From the NCBI GenBank assembly GCA_011503125.2, contig WWBZ02000082.1, forward strand, positions 2,232,001 to 2,296,000: a DNA stretch of 64,000 nucleotides. The letters are read 5' to 3'. This document shows positions 9,982-21,657 of the stretch, in pieces. The position numbers were made by a program, and so were the translations under genes. Numbering within the stretch: the first letter of the stretch is position 1; each line of letters begins with the position of its first letter. The notes below the pieces were generated by a model. That model searched no databases and was not told the origin of the DNA. It saw only the letters and a list, made by a program, of their open reading frames with translations. The stretch comes from Botryosphaeria dothidea. Its lineage: Eukaryota; Ascomycota; Dothideomycetes; Botryosphaeriales; Botryosphaeriaceae.

Positions 9982-12205
9982 TCTCTCAGCCTCCACGTAA
10001 AATCTTTTTCCGATCTTTGAAATCCAGCTCTCGGTGTCCAAAAAGATCATTTTGCGGAATGCAACACTGTATTGAAGAATAAAGTCTCCATGACATCTTC
10101 TTGTGGTAGCGGAACCACCACTTGACCGCTCCCTAGCAGGTGATTGTAAGAATAAAGGAAGGCTGAGAAGAGATAGTCACTTCAAAAATAGAGAACGAAC
10201 TCTTGATACCGCTTTGCTTTGGGCTAAACAATGTGCTTGATACGCTCTTATGTGCATGAACTTTGCTGGCATTCGATAATGGGTGGGCGTTGGATAGAGG
10301 GCGTACGGGCAGCGATCTCATGATCTCTGTTATCTATTTTTTCTCCCTTTCTTCATGCTTTACATTTTGTTCAGATCTTGACGTGATGCCTACATGAGCG
10401 GGTGTTTGATTAGAGCATCAATGATTACCTTTGGCTATGTACTCTATGAATTGCCTAGTCAATACGAATCCGCTGGATGGCAATTTCGGCCATTGAAGGG
10501 CAGAGAGACTATGGAAAGCGTAGCTGTGAGGTGAGAATTGGATACGAGTTGCTGCAGTTTGCGCCACAAAGAGTCCTTCTCGGCCATGTCACGTCAGCTC
10601 GTTAATGCGGCGACTTGGGGCAGACGCAAGAAGGCCGTAGACTCGATGCTCCCAACGGAAATGTGTGTGTGTTACTGGGTGAATGTGCTGATGAATGTCG
10701 AAACCTCAGGATCGGACAATAGACTTTATAAACCACGTTTATCTCTAGTCTCGACTACTTAAAAAATGCTGGTCTGATACTGCCCGTCATATGAGCCCTT
10801 ATTCGTGTCTGTCTATAAGCAGTCACTGTACATTCAGTATGAGCTCGTGATCTAGAGTAGCGAATCTCCGCATCCACATTGCACTGTATGGTCTGTCGGC
10901 CTTTTGCTTTGGAAAGAATTTAGGATCGTCCGAAAATTTCTCCGGTATCTATGCTATCTACGATGAGCTGTAGATATCTATGTCTAAGTCACCTCAACAT
11001 TCTGGGAGGTCATGTACAAGCACTCAGCAAAAGAAACAAGCACCTACCCAGTGCAACGCGCTTCGGAGATGCCCAAAAGCAAAAGAAATGTTCGATGGAC
11101 ATTGTGGGAATCTTTTCGCACTGTTAGTAAACGTATTGCAGCCCCTGAGGCTCGAACCAGGAAACTTACTGAACCCACGACCTTTCACAAGCACATTTTG
11201 AGCAATGCGAAGCGAAAATCATGCCCCTAGACCAAATGCCCTTCGTATTTTATGGGTGTATTGACGCCTGTAATCATAATATACTGTAGAAAAGAGTTCT
11301 GGTGGGTTTGCGGTGTTGTGTTGAGTTCTGGGTGGAAGTGCGGCAGTGTGGGCGTAAGCGAGGTTTCCGCACTACGAGAACACCACCATGAGATTCGCAG
11401 ACCCCAAAAGCACGGTATTGTATTGCAGAAGGAAGGCTGGCCAATGATCGGGGTTGTGTGCAGCGAAGTGGGGGAGCAACCCCTCCGGTGCCGTGTTGGG
11501 CCAGGGACTTCTCAATTTCTCCACACTACCATCAATTATTGAGGAGAGCGGGGCATAAGCATGGAAAGCCGCGCTGGAGAAACCTGGGTGGCGATTTCTG
11601 CGCCATATTTCTTATCATTTGTAGGCATAACACATGTCTGCAACTTCGAGAGGACTCGGCAAAAGACCGAAAATCTGCGGCTGATGCACGGACCAAGTAT
11701 TCATTGTACCCCTCCATTCATGCATTTCTACGCAGTATCGTCGTTCTAGGTACATTGATTGTCAAAAAGAAGCATAAGATATTTAATTCCAGAAATTAGA
11801 TTTGATATCTCATGCAGAAGTGATTTCAGTGTCGAAGTGACACTAACTACTCAGCGACTGCTTATTCACACAGTGGGCCTCAGTCAATTGTAAAACTACT
11901 GGATGAAAGTCGAGATCGGACTTGCAAAATCTTGTCAAGTATTCGTCCAAAGGAATCCGTCTGGTATTATACATGCATAAAAGAGGTTCCCACTCGAATC
12001 ACTCTAAAAACGTATGACAAAGCTCTCCAACTCAAAATCCGATAGCTGAGTAAATGCATTCATTGATTTCCACAACATGTAGGAGCGGAGTAGCACCTTG
12101 ACTCAATCACAGTTAACAACTCAGGAGCATCAGCCCGCGCCAAACGCCTCAAAGACATTGCCACCCATATTTTTACACTATGAAATCGCTTTCCCATTTC
12201 CGATC
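9982..12205. other. 2.2 kb gene-free stretch
   Basis: AT-rich compared with its flanks. Apart from the tRNA-Pro-like relic near 11.2 kb I find no coding sequence. Scattered frames of 60-110 codons lack coding character. Confidence 0.5.
11135..11241 (-). pseudogene. tRNA-Pro-derived relic
   Basis: Read on the minus strand from 11241, the first 30 bases closely resemble the 5' half of eukaryotic tRNA-Pro: a GGGCATT acceptor, then an intact A box (TGGTCTAGGGG) and D arm. An anticodon-like stem TTCGC/GTGAA encloses an enlarged loop. A B-box-like GGTTCGAGCC follows, but about 20 bases too far downstream. The 3' acceptor strand (AATGCCC expected) is missing. It is therefore not a working tRNA. It could be a decayed intron-containing tRNA gene or the head of a tRNA-derived SINE. 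Confidence 0.5.
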
Positions 12206-14011
12206 TCACACCCCCGAATACACCGCTGTCACTCCCCTACCGCACTCCACCCTCTGTTCCAAATTTACCCATCTTCCATCAACCTTAACCTTCTTCTTTG
12301 GCGTAATCTGGAACCTATGCTCCTCCTTTCCCCTGATCTTCCTCTCCGCAGCCTGATCCAATGGTTGGATATACGTCGGATTGCTGATATTGTTCCGCTT
12401 GCCCGTGCCAATCTGGTAGTATTCATTGTTACCGAAGAACAAGATATCCGCGCCCCAATTCGTCTCATTCTCCGAATCGCCATCGTTCCTGCGGCTCGTG
12501 CCGACAGTGCCAGCGTGGAGGTATGCGATGTTATCCATAACGCCGGCGACGTGTTTGTCGCCGACAGCAAACTGCGAGAGGCGGATAGGCACAACCTTGT
12601 TGGTACTCTCGTCGTACTCGAAGAGACCGGAGAAGGCAGGAATCTTGACGGGTGTGTCTTGCATGTGCGTCCAGCGACCGTTACCCAGGCCGCCCCAGAT
12701 GCCTTGACCGCAGGCCCAGGCGTCAGCGGTGATGTTGCCTAGGTTGCGACGGGCCAGGGCGGCGTTGTCCTCGGCGCCGGGGTTGGAGACGCGCGTGGCA
12801 TCGACGGTGAAGTACGTGTTGTTGCCGCCTGCGGCGACGCCGGTGACCTTGGGAACAAGGCCGGTGCCGCGGTAAAGTGACTGGATGGGAATGAGGGCGG
12901 GAGAGTCCACGAAGGGGACTTCGGGGTCGTATGCAATGCCCAGTTGGCCGAAGGAGTTGTCACCGAAGCTGAAGACGCGGCCATCTTTGTCAGCTGCTAC
13001 GCTGTGATAGTCGCCAGCTGCGATTTTGGCCATGTCGAAGCCTTTGAGCGTCGTAAGCTCGTGCGGCGTATCGTAAGAACCTTGTGGGCGAGTCTGCCAT
13101 GAGAGGCCGGGGATACCAAGCTGACCCTTGCTGGGATAGTCGAGGGCGCTTGAAGCTGATGAAAAGATACGTCCTCTGGAAGTGAGGAGAAGAACGTGTT
13201 CCAACCCGCCGGCAATCGAAGTAATCTTTTCGCCTGAACTGAGGTTCTGGGGCTCGAGCTTGCGGTAACTAATAGGAGCGGTAGAGCTCCAGAAGGGGGC
13301 CCAGCTGCTTTCAGTTGCCTTCTTGCCTGTCTCTTGTTCTTCCTTCGACACAGGGACCGAATAGACCTTGCCATTGGATGCCAGGGCGATTATACGATCC
13401 TTGGAGAGAGTCAAAGATTTCAGATTCTTTCCTCTCAGAGTAACTGCCGGCGCGACACAGTCCTTGTCATACTGGGTGCCCCATTGGAGGAGGTCGCCCT
13501 TCTCGTTGATAGCCGCGCCAAAGAAGCGGTCCAGCTTCACATCACGCAGTAGTACACCATCTAAGAAGGAAAGACGACGCGGCGTTTTGACCCAGCGTTC
13601 CTTGCTCTCCGGCGCGACGACTCTGCCGTCATTGGAGCCCCAAGCATATACACCTGGATTCTCCCAGCTCCTCTTAACCTGCAAATGCTGCGAACTAATG
13701 ATATCCCTGTTCTCTTCTTTTGAAGTGGCAGCCTTTCGTGGTTTCTCAAAGACGAGCTCGGGCTCCTCGGGGACTTCGGCGTAGACATTGCGGTAGATTT
13801 GGTGGCCGGCCGAAAATTGGTACAAAGCAGCGACGGTACCGACAGCGGTGACGATGGCAATTGAGCGAGGGAGGCGCTTGCGAGCAGCGGGAGTGGTGGT
13901 GCTGGTGGTGGCGGAGCGCGCAGGGCAGGCTTTGAGCTTCTGGACGGTGCCGCGCACTGTGGTCTTATTAATGCTGTACGCGGATTGGCGAAGACAGCGC
14001 GTCGGCAACAT
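12206..14011 (-). CDS. FMP25: mitochondrial RCC1-repeat protein, Fmp25-like
   Basis: Single exon, 601 residues from the ATG at 14011. The preceding 29 open codons are dropped because the sequence from this ATG is a clear mitochondrial presequence (basic, Ser/Thr rich, no acidic residues for about 50 residues). A membrane helix follows (IAIVTAVGTVAALYQF, near residues 52-67). The remainder holds RCC1-type beta-propeller repeats, seen as VYAWGSNDGRV, LLQWGTQYDKD, VFSFGDNSFGQLG, AWACGQGIWGGLGNG and ILFFGNNEYYQIGTG. Yeast Fmp25 is an inner-membrane protein needed for assembly of respiratory complex III (the bc1 complex). The same role here is inferred from architecture. It shares a 372 bp promoter region with COG3. 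Confidence 0.8.
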   Translation of the reverse strand: MLPTRCLRQSAYSINKTTVRGTVQKLKACPARSATTSTTTPAARKRLPRSIAIVTAVGTVAALYQFSAGHQIYRNVYAEVPEEPELVFEKPRKAATSKEENRDIISSQHLQVKRSWENPGVYAWGSNDGRVVAPESKERWVKTPRRLSFLDGVLLRDVKLDRFFGAAINEKGDLLQWGTQYDKDCVAPAVTLRGKNLKSLTLSKDRIIALASNGKVYSVPVSKEEQETGKKATESSWAPFWSSTAPISYRKLEPQNLSSGEKITSIAGGLEHVLLLTSRGRIFSSASSALDYPSKGQLGIPGLSWQTRPQGSYDTPHELTTLKGFDMAKIAAGDYHSVAADKDGRVFSFGDNSFGQLGIAYDPEVPFVDSPALIPIQSLYRGTGLVPKVTGVAAGGNNTYFTVDATRVSNPGAEDNAALARRNLGNITADAWACGQGIWGGLGNGRWTHMQDTPVKIPAFSGLFEYDESTNKVVPIRLSQFAVGDKHVAGVMDNIAYLHAGTVGTSRRNDGDSENETNWGADILFFGNNEYYQIGTGKRNNISNPTYIQPLDQAAERKIRGKEEHRFQITPKKKVKVDGRWVNLEQRVECGRGVTAVYSGV

Positions 14012-14383
14012 GATGGCACTTGTGTCTGTCTGCGGGCAGCGGATGGCGGGGAAGATGGTGGTGCGGAGGTCAGGACAGGAACATGCTTCTGGGCGCAATG
14101 CCTTTTGGAGCCGCAGGCCTAGGCAAAGCGCTCTGCTGACAGTGGAAGGGAGCGTACTGGGCGATAGCTAGTCGCGAACGTCATGAATTCTTCGCCGCAT
14201 CGACCGGGGCGGAGGTGATCCCTGCACGCTTGGCGCTCCGCCCTCCGATTTCCGCTCCGATGAGCGATTGGACAACTGACCAGAGCCGCCGCCGCCCACA
14301 GCTCCAGCTCCGCTTCCCGCGCCCGTTCAAATAGCACCTCCAGGAACCCGCACACCGCGCACCCCGCTTCGCATGCGCCCACC
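14012..14383. promoter_or_regulatory. shared divergent promoter region FMP25/COG3
   Basis: 372 bp between two divergent start codons. It is GC-rich; I identify no defined factor site. Confidence 0.45.
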
Positions 14384-17095
14384 ATGTACGAGGATGCCTG
14401 GATCAGCGGCATCGTCCCGGAGCATCACCGCGAGCCCGAGAGGCCCAAGCCCGCGGGCCACCGCCGCCGCGTCTCGCTCCTCAAGCAGCCCAATGTAAGC
14501 TCCTTGCTCCCTGTATGCGCGCCGATGTTATTATTGATGCTTGTGCCAACAGGAGAGCAACCAGGCTGACGTCGATCCCGTAGAAGCCATTCCGGACATA
14601 GTCGAGGAGCCCGAGGAGGATAATGGCCCACCGCAGGCTACCGTCGCCCGCCGCGCCAAGTCGTTCAGCGACTTCTACGATGTTGCGAGGGCCCACATAA
14701 AAAAGGAACGCGAGCTGGAGAAGCAGAAGCTTAAGAAGCGCTCGAGAGATCAACTCAGGACCGAGCTGGATTTCGGAGATTGGTACAATGGCATCAGCGA
14801 CGAGCTGTTGGATGCGAGCCATGGAGAGTATCAGTGAGTGCTACCATGAGCTCTGCTTACGGTGCTACATATACTGATCTGTGATGATGTTCCAGGCTTT
14901 ACCGCGACCAGCTGCACCTCTCGCACCGCCATCTCGATTCCCTCCTGGAAAGCACCTCCTCTGCCCTTGACCTCCTGTCAGCACTCTCCGACTCTTTCAA
15001 GGCCGTCGCTGCTCAGACGACCACCTTCCAAAGCCAATGTGAAGGCTTAATAGCAGACCAGAAGCGCATCACGAAACTTGCCGACGACATCTCCGAAAAC
15101 GTTCAATACTACACCTATCTCGAGCCCACCACCCGCAGGCTGAACGCTCCTGGCGCAAGCAATTTCGTTCGCGCCGAGGGCTTCACTGAGATGCTGGTCA
15201 ACTTGGACAATTGTATAGACTACATGATGACCCACCCCAACCACAGCGAATCTGCCACGTACCGATCTCGATACCGTCTCCTTCTCACCAGAGCACTTTC
15301 GCTTATCCGCGTACACTTCACCAATACCCTGCGCGAGATCGCGGCCGATGTTTCCAAGAGGATAGCCGACAGGCAGTTGAATGACACTACCATGTCCGCA
15401 TTACTTTACGCAAAATTCCGTGTTGGCGCCGCGGAGTTGAAGGAGCTCGGTCTAGAAATCCAGAAGCGAGCTGTGCTCCCAGCGGAGGCAGATCCTGATG
15501 CAGAACCGGAGTACCAAAGTTTGATGAATGAGCTCTATCAGAGTTACTCAGCAACTCGAGGAAGGTTGATTCTACCCTTGATTGCGAAGAAGATGGCGGA
15601 AATCTCCTTGGCACCAAGCTCTTCGAAGGATCTGGTAACGTTTGCGAGGAGTAGCATCAGCTACATCCGTGGCATCTGTTTCGACGAGTATGGCTTGTGG
15701 GCAGAGTGGTTTGAGGGTGAAGGAGGAGTGTACGATTTCTTGGAAGGTATTATGGAACCTTTCTACGACTACTTACGGCCGCGCACCATTCATGAGACAC
15801 AGTTGGTAAAACTCTGTGAGCTTTGCACCTTAATTCAGACTCGGTACATGGAAGAGGAAGAAGAGGACGTGGAACCAGACGAAACTGTACGACTCAATTT
15901 CGCCGACTTAATTCACCCTGCATTAGAAGATGCCCAAACAAGGCTGGTATTCCTGAGTTTGTCCATTCTACGGGACGAAATCGAATACTACAAGCCCAAA
16001 CCTGAGGATCTGGAATACCCTGCAAGAAACCGGCGCGCTTCGGAGACGGAGAAGACGGGACCTGTGCTATCTGGAAAGAAGAACACGAATGGACCCATGA
16101 TGATCCCGGCGGGAATGGAAGATGAGGATGGCGATTCACGCTGGGCATTTAATGCGGAAGCTGCATTTAGGGACTGGTACCCTACGCTCCGCAAGGCTAT
16201 CTGGTTGCTCAGCAAGATCTACCGTCTTGTCAACGTGCGTATACCTCCCCGAACAGCTGTATACATGTACTAACAGCCCTCCCAGTCCACCGTCTTCGAC
16301 GACCTCGCCCACCAAATCGTCCACCAAACAACACTCTCCCTCTTCGCCGCAGCAACGCAGATCGCATCGCGCCACTCGCCCACAGACTCGCAGCTCTTCC
16401 TCATCAAGCACCTGCTGCTCCTCAAACAGCACATCGTCGCCTTCGACATCGAGTTCGTCAGCCAGGACGTCTCCATCGACTTCTCCAACGTCACCTCGAC
16501 CTTCTACGAGCTGCGCGACCGCGGCGGCCTCTTCAACCCGGCCAACCTCGTCCGCAGCCTCGTCGGCGGCTCGCTCCTGCCCCGCGTCGTCGAGAACATG
16601 CTCGACGCCAAGGCCGAGCTCGACGGCCGCCTGCGCGCCGTCATCAACGACTTCACCTCCGCCGTCGCCGACCGCCTCACGAGCCCGCTGGCCGCCGCCG
16701 CGAAGAAGAAGAAGAGCGGCGGGGAGAGCGCGACGGACACCCTGAATGCCGTCAAGGCGAACGCGGAGCGCGAGGTCGGGTTCTTGCGGCAGAAGCTGGA
16801 TGAGTACGTCGATGACCTGCGCACGCGCGAGACGCTCGTCGTGGCCGTTGTCGAGAGCGTCGTCGCTAACTACGAGACCTTCTGGGATGGCTTGGGCGGC
16901 GAGAAGCCGCCGGCGTCGCTGAAGGGCAAGGGGCGCGCGGATGAGGTGTGGGAGCCGGGCGTGTTTGCCGAGTGGTGCGCGGGCGTGTTCAAGGTCGGGC
17001 AGTTTGGGTTGGGGGCGCAGTTGGAGCAGGGTGCGGGAGGGGAGGATGAGGTTGATGACGATGATGATGGCGGTGGGAGTGTTAGCAGCACGTAA
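14384..17095 (+). CDS. COG3: conserved oligomeric Golgi complex subunit 3 (Sec34)
   Basis: Four exons (14384-14494, 14553-14833, 14896-16234, 16286-17095) give 846 residues, in the usual range for Cog3. It belongs to lobe A of the COG tether, which captures retrograde vesicles at the Golgi. The Sec34-like core begins in exon 2 (FYDVARAHIKKERELEKQ) and continues through LYRDQLHLSHRHLDSLL and the conserved YYTYLEPTTRRLN and EMLVNLDNCIDYM. The protein is almost entirely helical. The last intron is only 51 bp and has a perfect TACTAAC branch site. The final exon is much richer in GC at third positions than exon 3. Fungal COG mutants show glycosylation and polarity defects (family knowledge). Assignment is confident. 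Confidence 0.92.
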
Positions 17096-17888
17096 TGAAT
17101 GGCACTCGTTGTTTCTTGAGAGAGGGGAAGGAAGGTTTGAGTGGGAAGAAAAGATACCTGGAGGCATGACTGGCATACTGGCAAATTCAAAAAGGGAGAA
17201 AGAAGCATATACGTGCATGATAATTGATCGATTTGATTTGATTTTGATTGAATTTGTGTTTTTCTTGAGAAGTATTTCGCTCATACCCATCCCTCTGCTG
17301 GTGGTGGTATCTCAATCTATCGGGTTCCCTCCAAATCCCTCCAACAAACCCCCCTTCCCTTTACATACGGTATCCCCAGAATTGAACGCCCTCATTATGC
17401 GAGAAATAATGCTTGTACAAGAGAAAAGACAAAAACAGAAAAAGAAGAGAAGAGGGAAGTTTGAATCAGGAGGACCACATGGTCTAGTTCTCCAATGCAA
17501 TGCATGCATGCAATATTAACCGTTGAGAAGAGGAATCACCTTCATCCCCGAAAGAGCAGAAGAAACCCCAAGAAAATTCCCTACCCAAGACCGCTTGTAC
17601 CCAGAGACCACCCGAGGTTCCCAATTTCCGTAATCTCCGTATTCACATTTATAGTCATTCGTTCCTTTCCCGTATCAATAGTCGTCAATCAATAGTAGCA
17701 TGTGTTTTTTTGTTGTTAATAAGAAACCGCCGGGGTGGTGATCATGGTTGTTGCAAAGTGCCGTCAATAGCGCTCAATGTCATGGCTCGGGAAATCAATC
17801 GAACTTCTGCGGTACGGTGGCGTACCGCTGGTTCTCGATATCGGCCAAGACTTGCGCCTGACGGACCCATTTTATGCAACCTGTTAAA
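17096..17888. other. convergent intergenic spacer
   Basis: 3' flanks of COG3 (+) and FIG1 (-). It includes T-rich and A-rich tracts suited to 3' end formation. No gene seen. Confidence 0.5.
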
Positions 17889-18987
17889 TCAACCATCTGT
17901 AAGCTTGTCCAAGACAATGATGCTCAAAATCATGACCAACAGACCGATAGTGACAATGATCAACAAAACAAATCCGAACCAGCCGAGCACCATTGCTGCG
18001 GTGCCGACGCCAGACTTGATGCTGCCGTTGCCGAGGTCTTGCGCGATGGTCGAAGCGGCGACAGAAGCCGTGTGTTGCCAGAGCACCGAGACGAGGACGA
18101 AGATACTGGCGATGAAGATCAGGGCTAGGGCCACCTGCGAGACGGGACGCGATGGGAACGGCTTGACATCGACGTCGGAACCGGTGGCGGCGTCTTGCTC
18201 CTCGTGCCAGCCGGGGAAGGTGGCGAGCAGGATGAAGGTGATGAACGCCAGAATGATGGCGACGATCCTGTTAGATACGGTCAATAGTCTGCTCTCTGCC
18301 GAATAGGCAAATTTTAATTTAAAACTTACAGCAAATAGGGGAAGACAATGCTATCCTTGAAGGTGCTGGCAACCCAGATCAGGTTCAGCGGATCCTGATC
18401 GACGTTGATCTGCTCGGCGAGAGCGGTGGCATTGTTGGAGCACAAGAAGTCACCGCCGTTGGGATTGACGCAGATGCCGAAGTAGCCGACGCGCACCTCG
18501 AGGACAGCGCGACCGACGATGTTGGCGATAGCAGCAGTGACACCAGGGTCGACCTGAGACGGGTCGTAGGTGGGAGTGTAAGACTGGTAGTACATGCTGA
18601 TCAGGAAGATACCGGGGATCAGCGGCGACGTGCTAGAACATCCGGCAAGTAGTAGGGCTGATTTTGCCGTTAGCATGCAAAGACATGTCTAGAATATCTG
18701 GAGTGTTGGCTTACAGAGCAGGATTATTGCGATGGCGATGAGGATCATCAAAATGTGGTGGTAGCCCAAAAAGGGCAGGATTCCTTCAACGAACCACTTT
18801 TTAGTAACTTTGCAGACGCTGCGGAACCGATTGTTGACCTTGCTGCAGAGCGAATTGATGCGCCAGACGAATATCTTCACGTTGAGCGCGAAGATTCTTA
18901 TTCGGTCTGCGCAGTAGTCAAACGGTTCCAAGAAGGTAGTGTGATGGACTTACTCTGCATGGTGACGGCGAAACGAGGACTGGCCAT
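17889..18987 (-). CDS. FIG1: Fig1-type calcium regulator / membrane fusion protein
   Basis: Four exons in transcript order (18987-18954, 18906-18715, 18657-18330, 18267-17889) give 310 residues. The protein has four membrane segments: ILMILIAIAIILLSLLLAG near residues 60-80, IVAIILAFITFILLATF, VALALIFIASIFVLVSVLW, and a long C-terminal one starting AMVLGWFGFVLLIIVTI. The large extracellular loop after segment 1 carries AGCSSTSPLIPGIFL, then VRVGYFGICV and a further Cys. This claudin-like arrangement is typical of Fig1 (PF12351). Fig1 supports low-affinity Ca2+ influx and membrane fusion during mating in yeast, and affects sexual development or growth in filamentous fungi. The first exon is short (34 bp) and was found by working back from the membrane-segment exon to an ATG in frame. 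Confidence 0.82.
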
Positions 18988-20214
18988 ACGTAGAAGCCTG
19001 TGGGTCACTCAGAGCAAGAACAGCCTCAGCGGCACCCGGAGGGCCGAGGAAGCTCGCGTGGTTCGGTATGGACGGCCAGTGACACCGGAGTGAGTGTGCT
19101 CCGGGGTGGTGGTAGTCTGGTGTGGTGATGGAATGTGGGCGCGCGAGATGTTCGTGTCTTGGGAGACGCCGAGGTGGAGGGAGGAATGCGGAAGCGCGTA
19201 GAGAGAGGAATGTGGAGGGTCGCGGCACGCGTGAGAGTGGTCGTGTTGTTGGAGTGGAGCTGGTGAGGGTCTCGGAGTAAGCTCGCTGCTGAGGCGCGGG
19301 CAGCTTGCTGATAGCGGACCAGTTTGCTGCGGCGCGCGCAGTCAGAAAGGGTTCAGCGAAAAGAGGCAGAAAGTGGAGAGAAGGATCTCTGGAAAGCGGC
19401 ACACGGCGAGTAGTGATGGCAGCGTGCGGAGTGCAGGCTGGAAATTCGGGTGGTTGTTCCCAGCCACATGCGATGATCCCAGCCATCTTTTTGGCGGGTG
19501 GTGGCCATAGCTCCCCTCAAAACACAGCGCACCGGGCAACGCGCCCGCAACCGCCCGCACCCCTCCACGCCCGCCCGTCCAATCTGCGGGGCCGGAGTGG
19601 TCGCGCACCGCCCTATTTACAGCGTCATCCCGGCGCGCAGAGACCCTTTCGACCTGGAGTCCTGCCAAGCTCTGACGACGTGGTTACAGCCGCTGCGCTT
19701 TCTGTCATCGCGCTTGCTTTTTAAAATTAAAGAAAATGCCCGACCGCCTGCCCTGCGACACGAGCCTCGCCGTTGCACCGCCGCCCAATCTGGAGAGCGT
19801 TGCCATGACGCCCGCCTTCAGATCACTGTCCAGCATTCAGAGTGATCGACGCCTGGGGACGCAGGTACAAGCCCCGAATATCTTTGAATGATCTTCGCTT
19901 CTCGATTGATCTTCATCGCCCATCTTGTAAAGTAGCTGCCATAGCCTTTTAAGCATCTTGAGCTTTTTTGAGCCCTGCAACGTCATCAAATGGTTGGGGA
20001 GGTGCCAAGACGATACAAAATCCGTCACGTTCAGCTCCTTAACAATCATGTCACGTTCAATTCACATTGCCAAGACAAGAATAAGTGGTTTCAGGATGTT
20101 ATTTCATTCCCGTTGTCGTAAGGTGGTATCATAAGACTACTACTACAAGGCCTTAGGCCAGGGCAGGAATTTCATCGTCGTGATCTCGTATCCCGTGCCG
20201 ACTACTCAAGTAAT
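18988..20214. other. 1.2 kb upstream of FIG1, downstream of HSP12-like gene
   Basis: GC-rich from 19000 to 19700 with open frames on both strands that show no domains. It should hold the FIG1 promoter. No gene supported. Confidence 0.4.
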
Positions 20215-20594
20215 CTATTTCTTGTCCAGACCGACAGCGGCCTTGGCCTTGTCGAGAACGCTCTCGCCGGAGCTGCCGTGCTCGTGGCGGTCGTGGCTGC
20301 GGCCGACCTTGTCGCCAACCTCCTGGCCGGTGGACTTCGAGTCGTCGCTCTGGACACCGCTGCAAAGAGCTGTTAGCTGCTTTTCTGGGAGAATGAAACA
20401 ATTTGGTGCTTACCGGGCGAGCTTGTCACCGGTGTCGGTGAAAGCCTCCTTGGTCTTCTGCTGAGTGCTCTTGGTGGAGTCGGGAGTGAGCTCCTCCTTA
20501 GCCTCTGTAGGTGGGGTCAGCTTAAGTTTTCGTCAGAGTGTTCAGCAAAGGGTATCGTACTGGTAGAGAAATCCTTGCGGCCGGCGTCAGACAT
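20215..20594 (-). CDS. HSP12: HSP9/HSP12 family heat-shock and stress protein
   Basis: Three small exons in transcript order (20594-20561, 20504-20414, 20359-20215) give 89 residues. The N terminus MSDAGRKDFSTKAKEELTPD is nearly diagnostic of the HSP9/HSP12 (WH11) family. It is followed by STKSTQQKTKEAFTDTGDKL and a hydrophilic C-terminal half ending in VLDKAKAAVGLDKK. Members are unfolded in solution, fold into amphipathic helices on membranes, and stabilise the plasma membrane under heat, osmotic and desiccation stress. The promoter has two STRE motifs and a TATA-like box, consistent with Msn2/4-type stress control. None of the three exons would pass a length filter on its own, but the splice frame is unambiguous. 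Confidence 0.92.
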
Positions 20595-20690
20595 GATTGC
20601 GGTTGTTGGTTGTTGGTGGTTGAGGTGGTTGGTTGAAGTGTGTGATGTGTGAGAGTGTGTGTTGGTGATGGACGAAGAAGGCGGGCTCAA

Positions 20691-20762
20691 AGGGGTTCTT
20701 TTATGTTGAGAAGGAGCAGAAGCTACGTCATTGTTCTTTGCATGTGCCGGAAGAAGAAGGGG
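20691..20762 (-). promoter_or_regulatory. paired STRE motifs and TATA-like box of the HSP12-like gene
   Basis: AGGGG occurs at 20691-20695 and 20758-20762 (CCCCT read in the gene's direction), about 97 and 164 bp upstream of the start codon. A CATAAAAG element (20697-20704) directly abuts the nearer one. AGGGG is the stress-response element bound by C2H2 factors of the Msn2/4 type. Confidence 0.5.
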
Positions 20763-21657
20763 CGTCTTTGCATCACGGCAGCGATAGCAGGTGGTGCTCG
20801 GACAAACAAGGACGCCACGCCTCACGGGGGAGCACAATCAGCGCAATGCGGGTCAGCCGGGCACCTACGTTACTGCGGCGTCATTTTAGCGGGACTGTTC
20901 CCCAGATCAGCCTTCAGGTACACTTTGCCGCAGAGTCAGAAGGGCGCATCCTCCGCCGAAGGAAGCGGCGCCATTGGTTGCGCCAGTGTGGGCGAGGCTT
21001 CGCAAGGCCCTGACGTCATGCACGATCGACACTTTTGCGGCAGCTCGGGCGATCACCAAAGCCTGCTCCCCAACGCTGCATCGCAGAGTGGCTTGACGCA
21101 ACACCACACGTGCTGAAACAAGGCCCGTCCAGACCTGCTCCATCGAAGGGTACGTGCTTTTCTCGCCATCTCGTTCGCCCTAGTGAGCCTTTAGCTCGCA
21201 CGTTGCAATGGAGGGGCGTCATAATGCCCCGCAGTCGCGCCAACGCCTCCCATTCTCCGCTTGGAGCCAGCGCGTCCTCCAATAACGGCCGTCGCTCGAT
21301 TGCTGAAGCCATTCGTGTCACCATCTGGCCTTCGGTTTTCAGGGGCAAACGCTGCTGTGCGAGCTGCGTTGTCTCCGGAGAGGGGCTCTCACTCGCTGGC
21401 TGCGGGGCAGCATGCTCGCAACGTCGCCTCGGCTTTGCACGGCTGTCATCATGCAATTGCTTGCCGCCAGGCTAAATCACTCCTGGGAAAAGGAAATACG
21501 GTGACGCGGAAGCAATCGAAATCTCGATTCCGCACGTCGTCGGGCACACCCGCAGCTTGCAGAATCGGCCTCGGAGTCCGCTCCATCACAAGCCAGACTT
21601 TGATCCACTCCAGACGCTAACCACATCTCCTGAGGTCTAGCCTGATCCCATCGAACC
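20763..21657. other. divergent intergenic region HSP12-like / NIF3-like
   Basis: The distal part of the 1.06 kb spacer. It has long spurious open frames on both strands because stop codons are rare, but no start context or domain. No gene supported. Confidence 0.4.
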
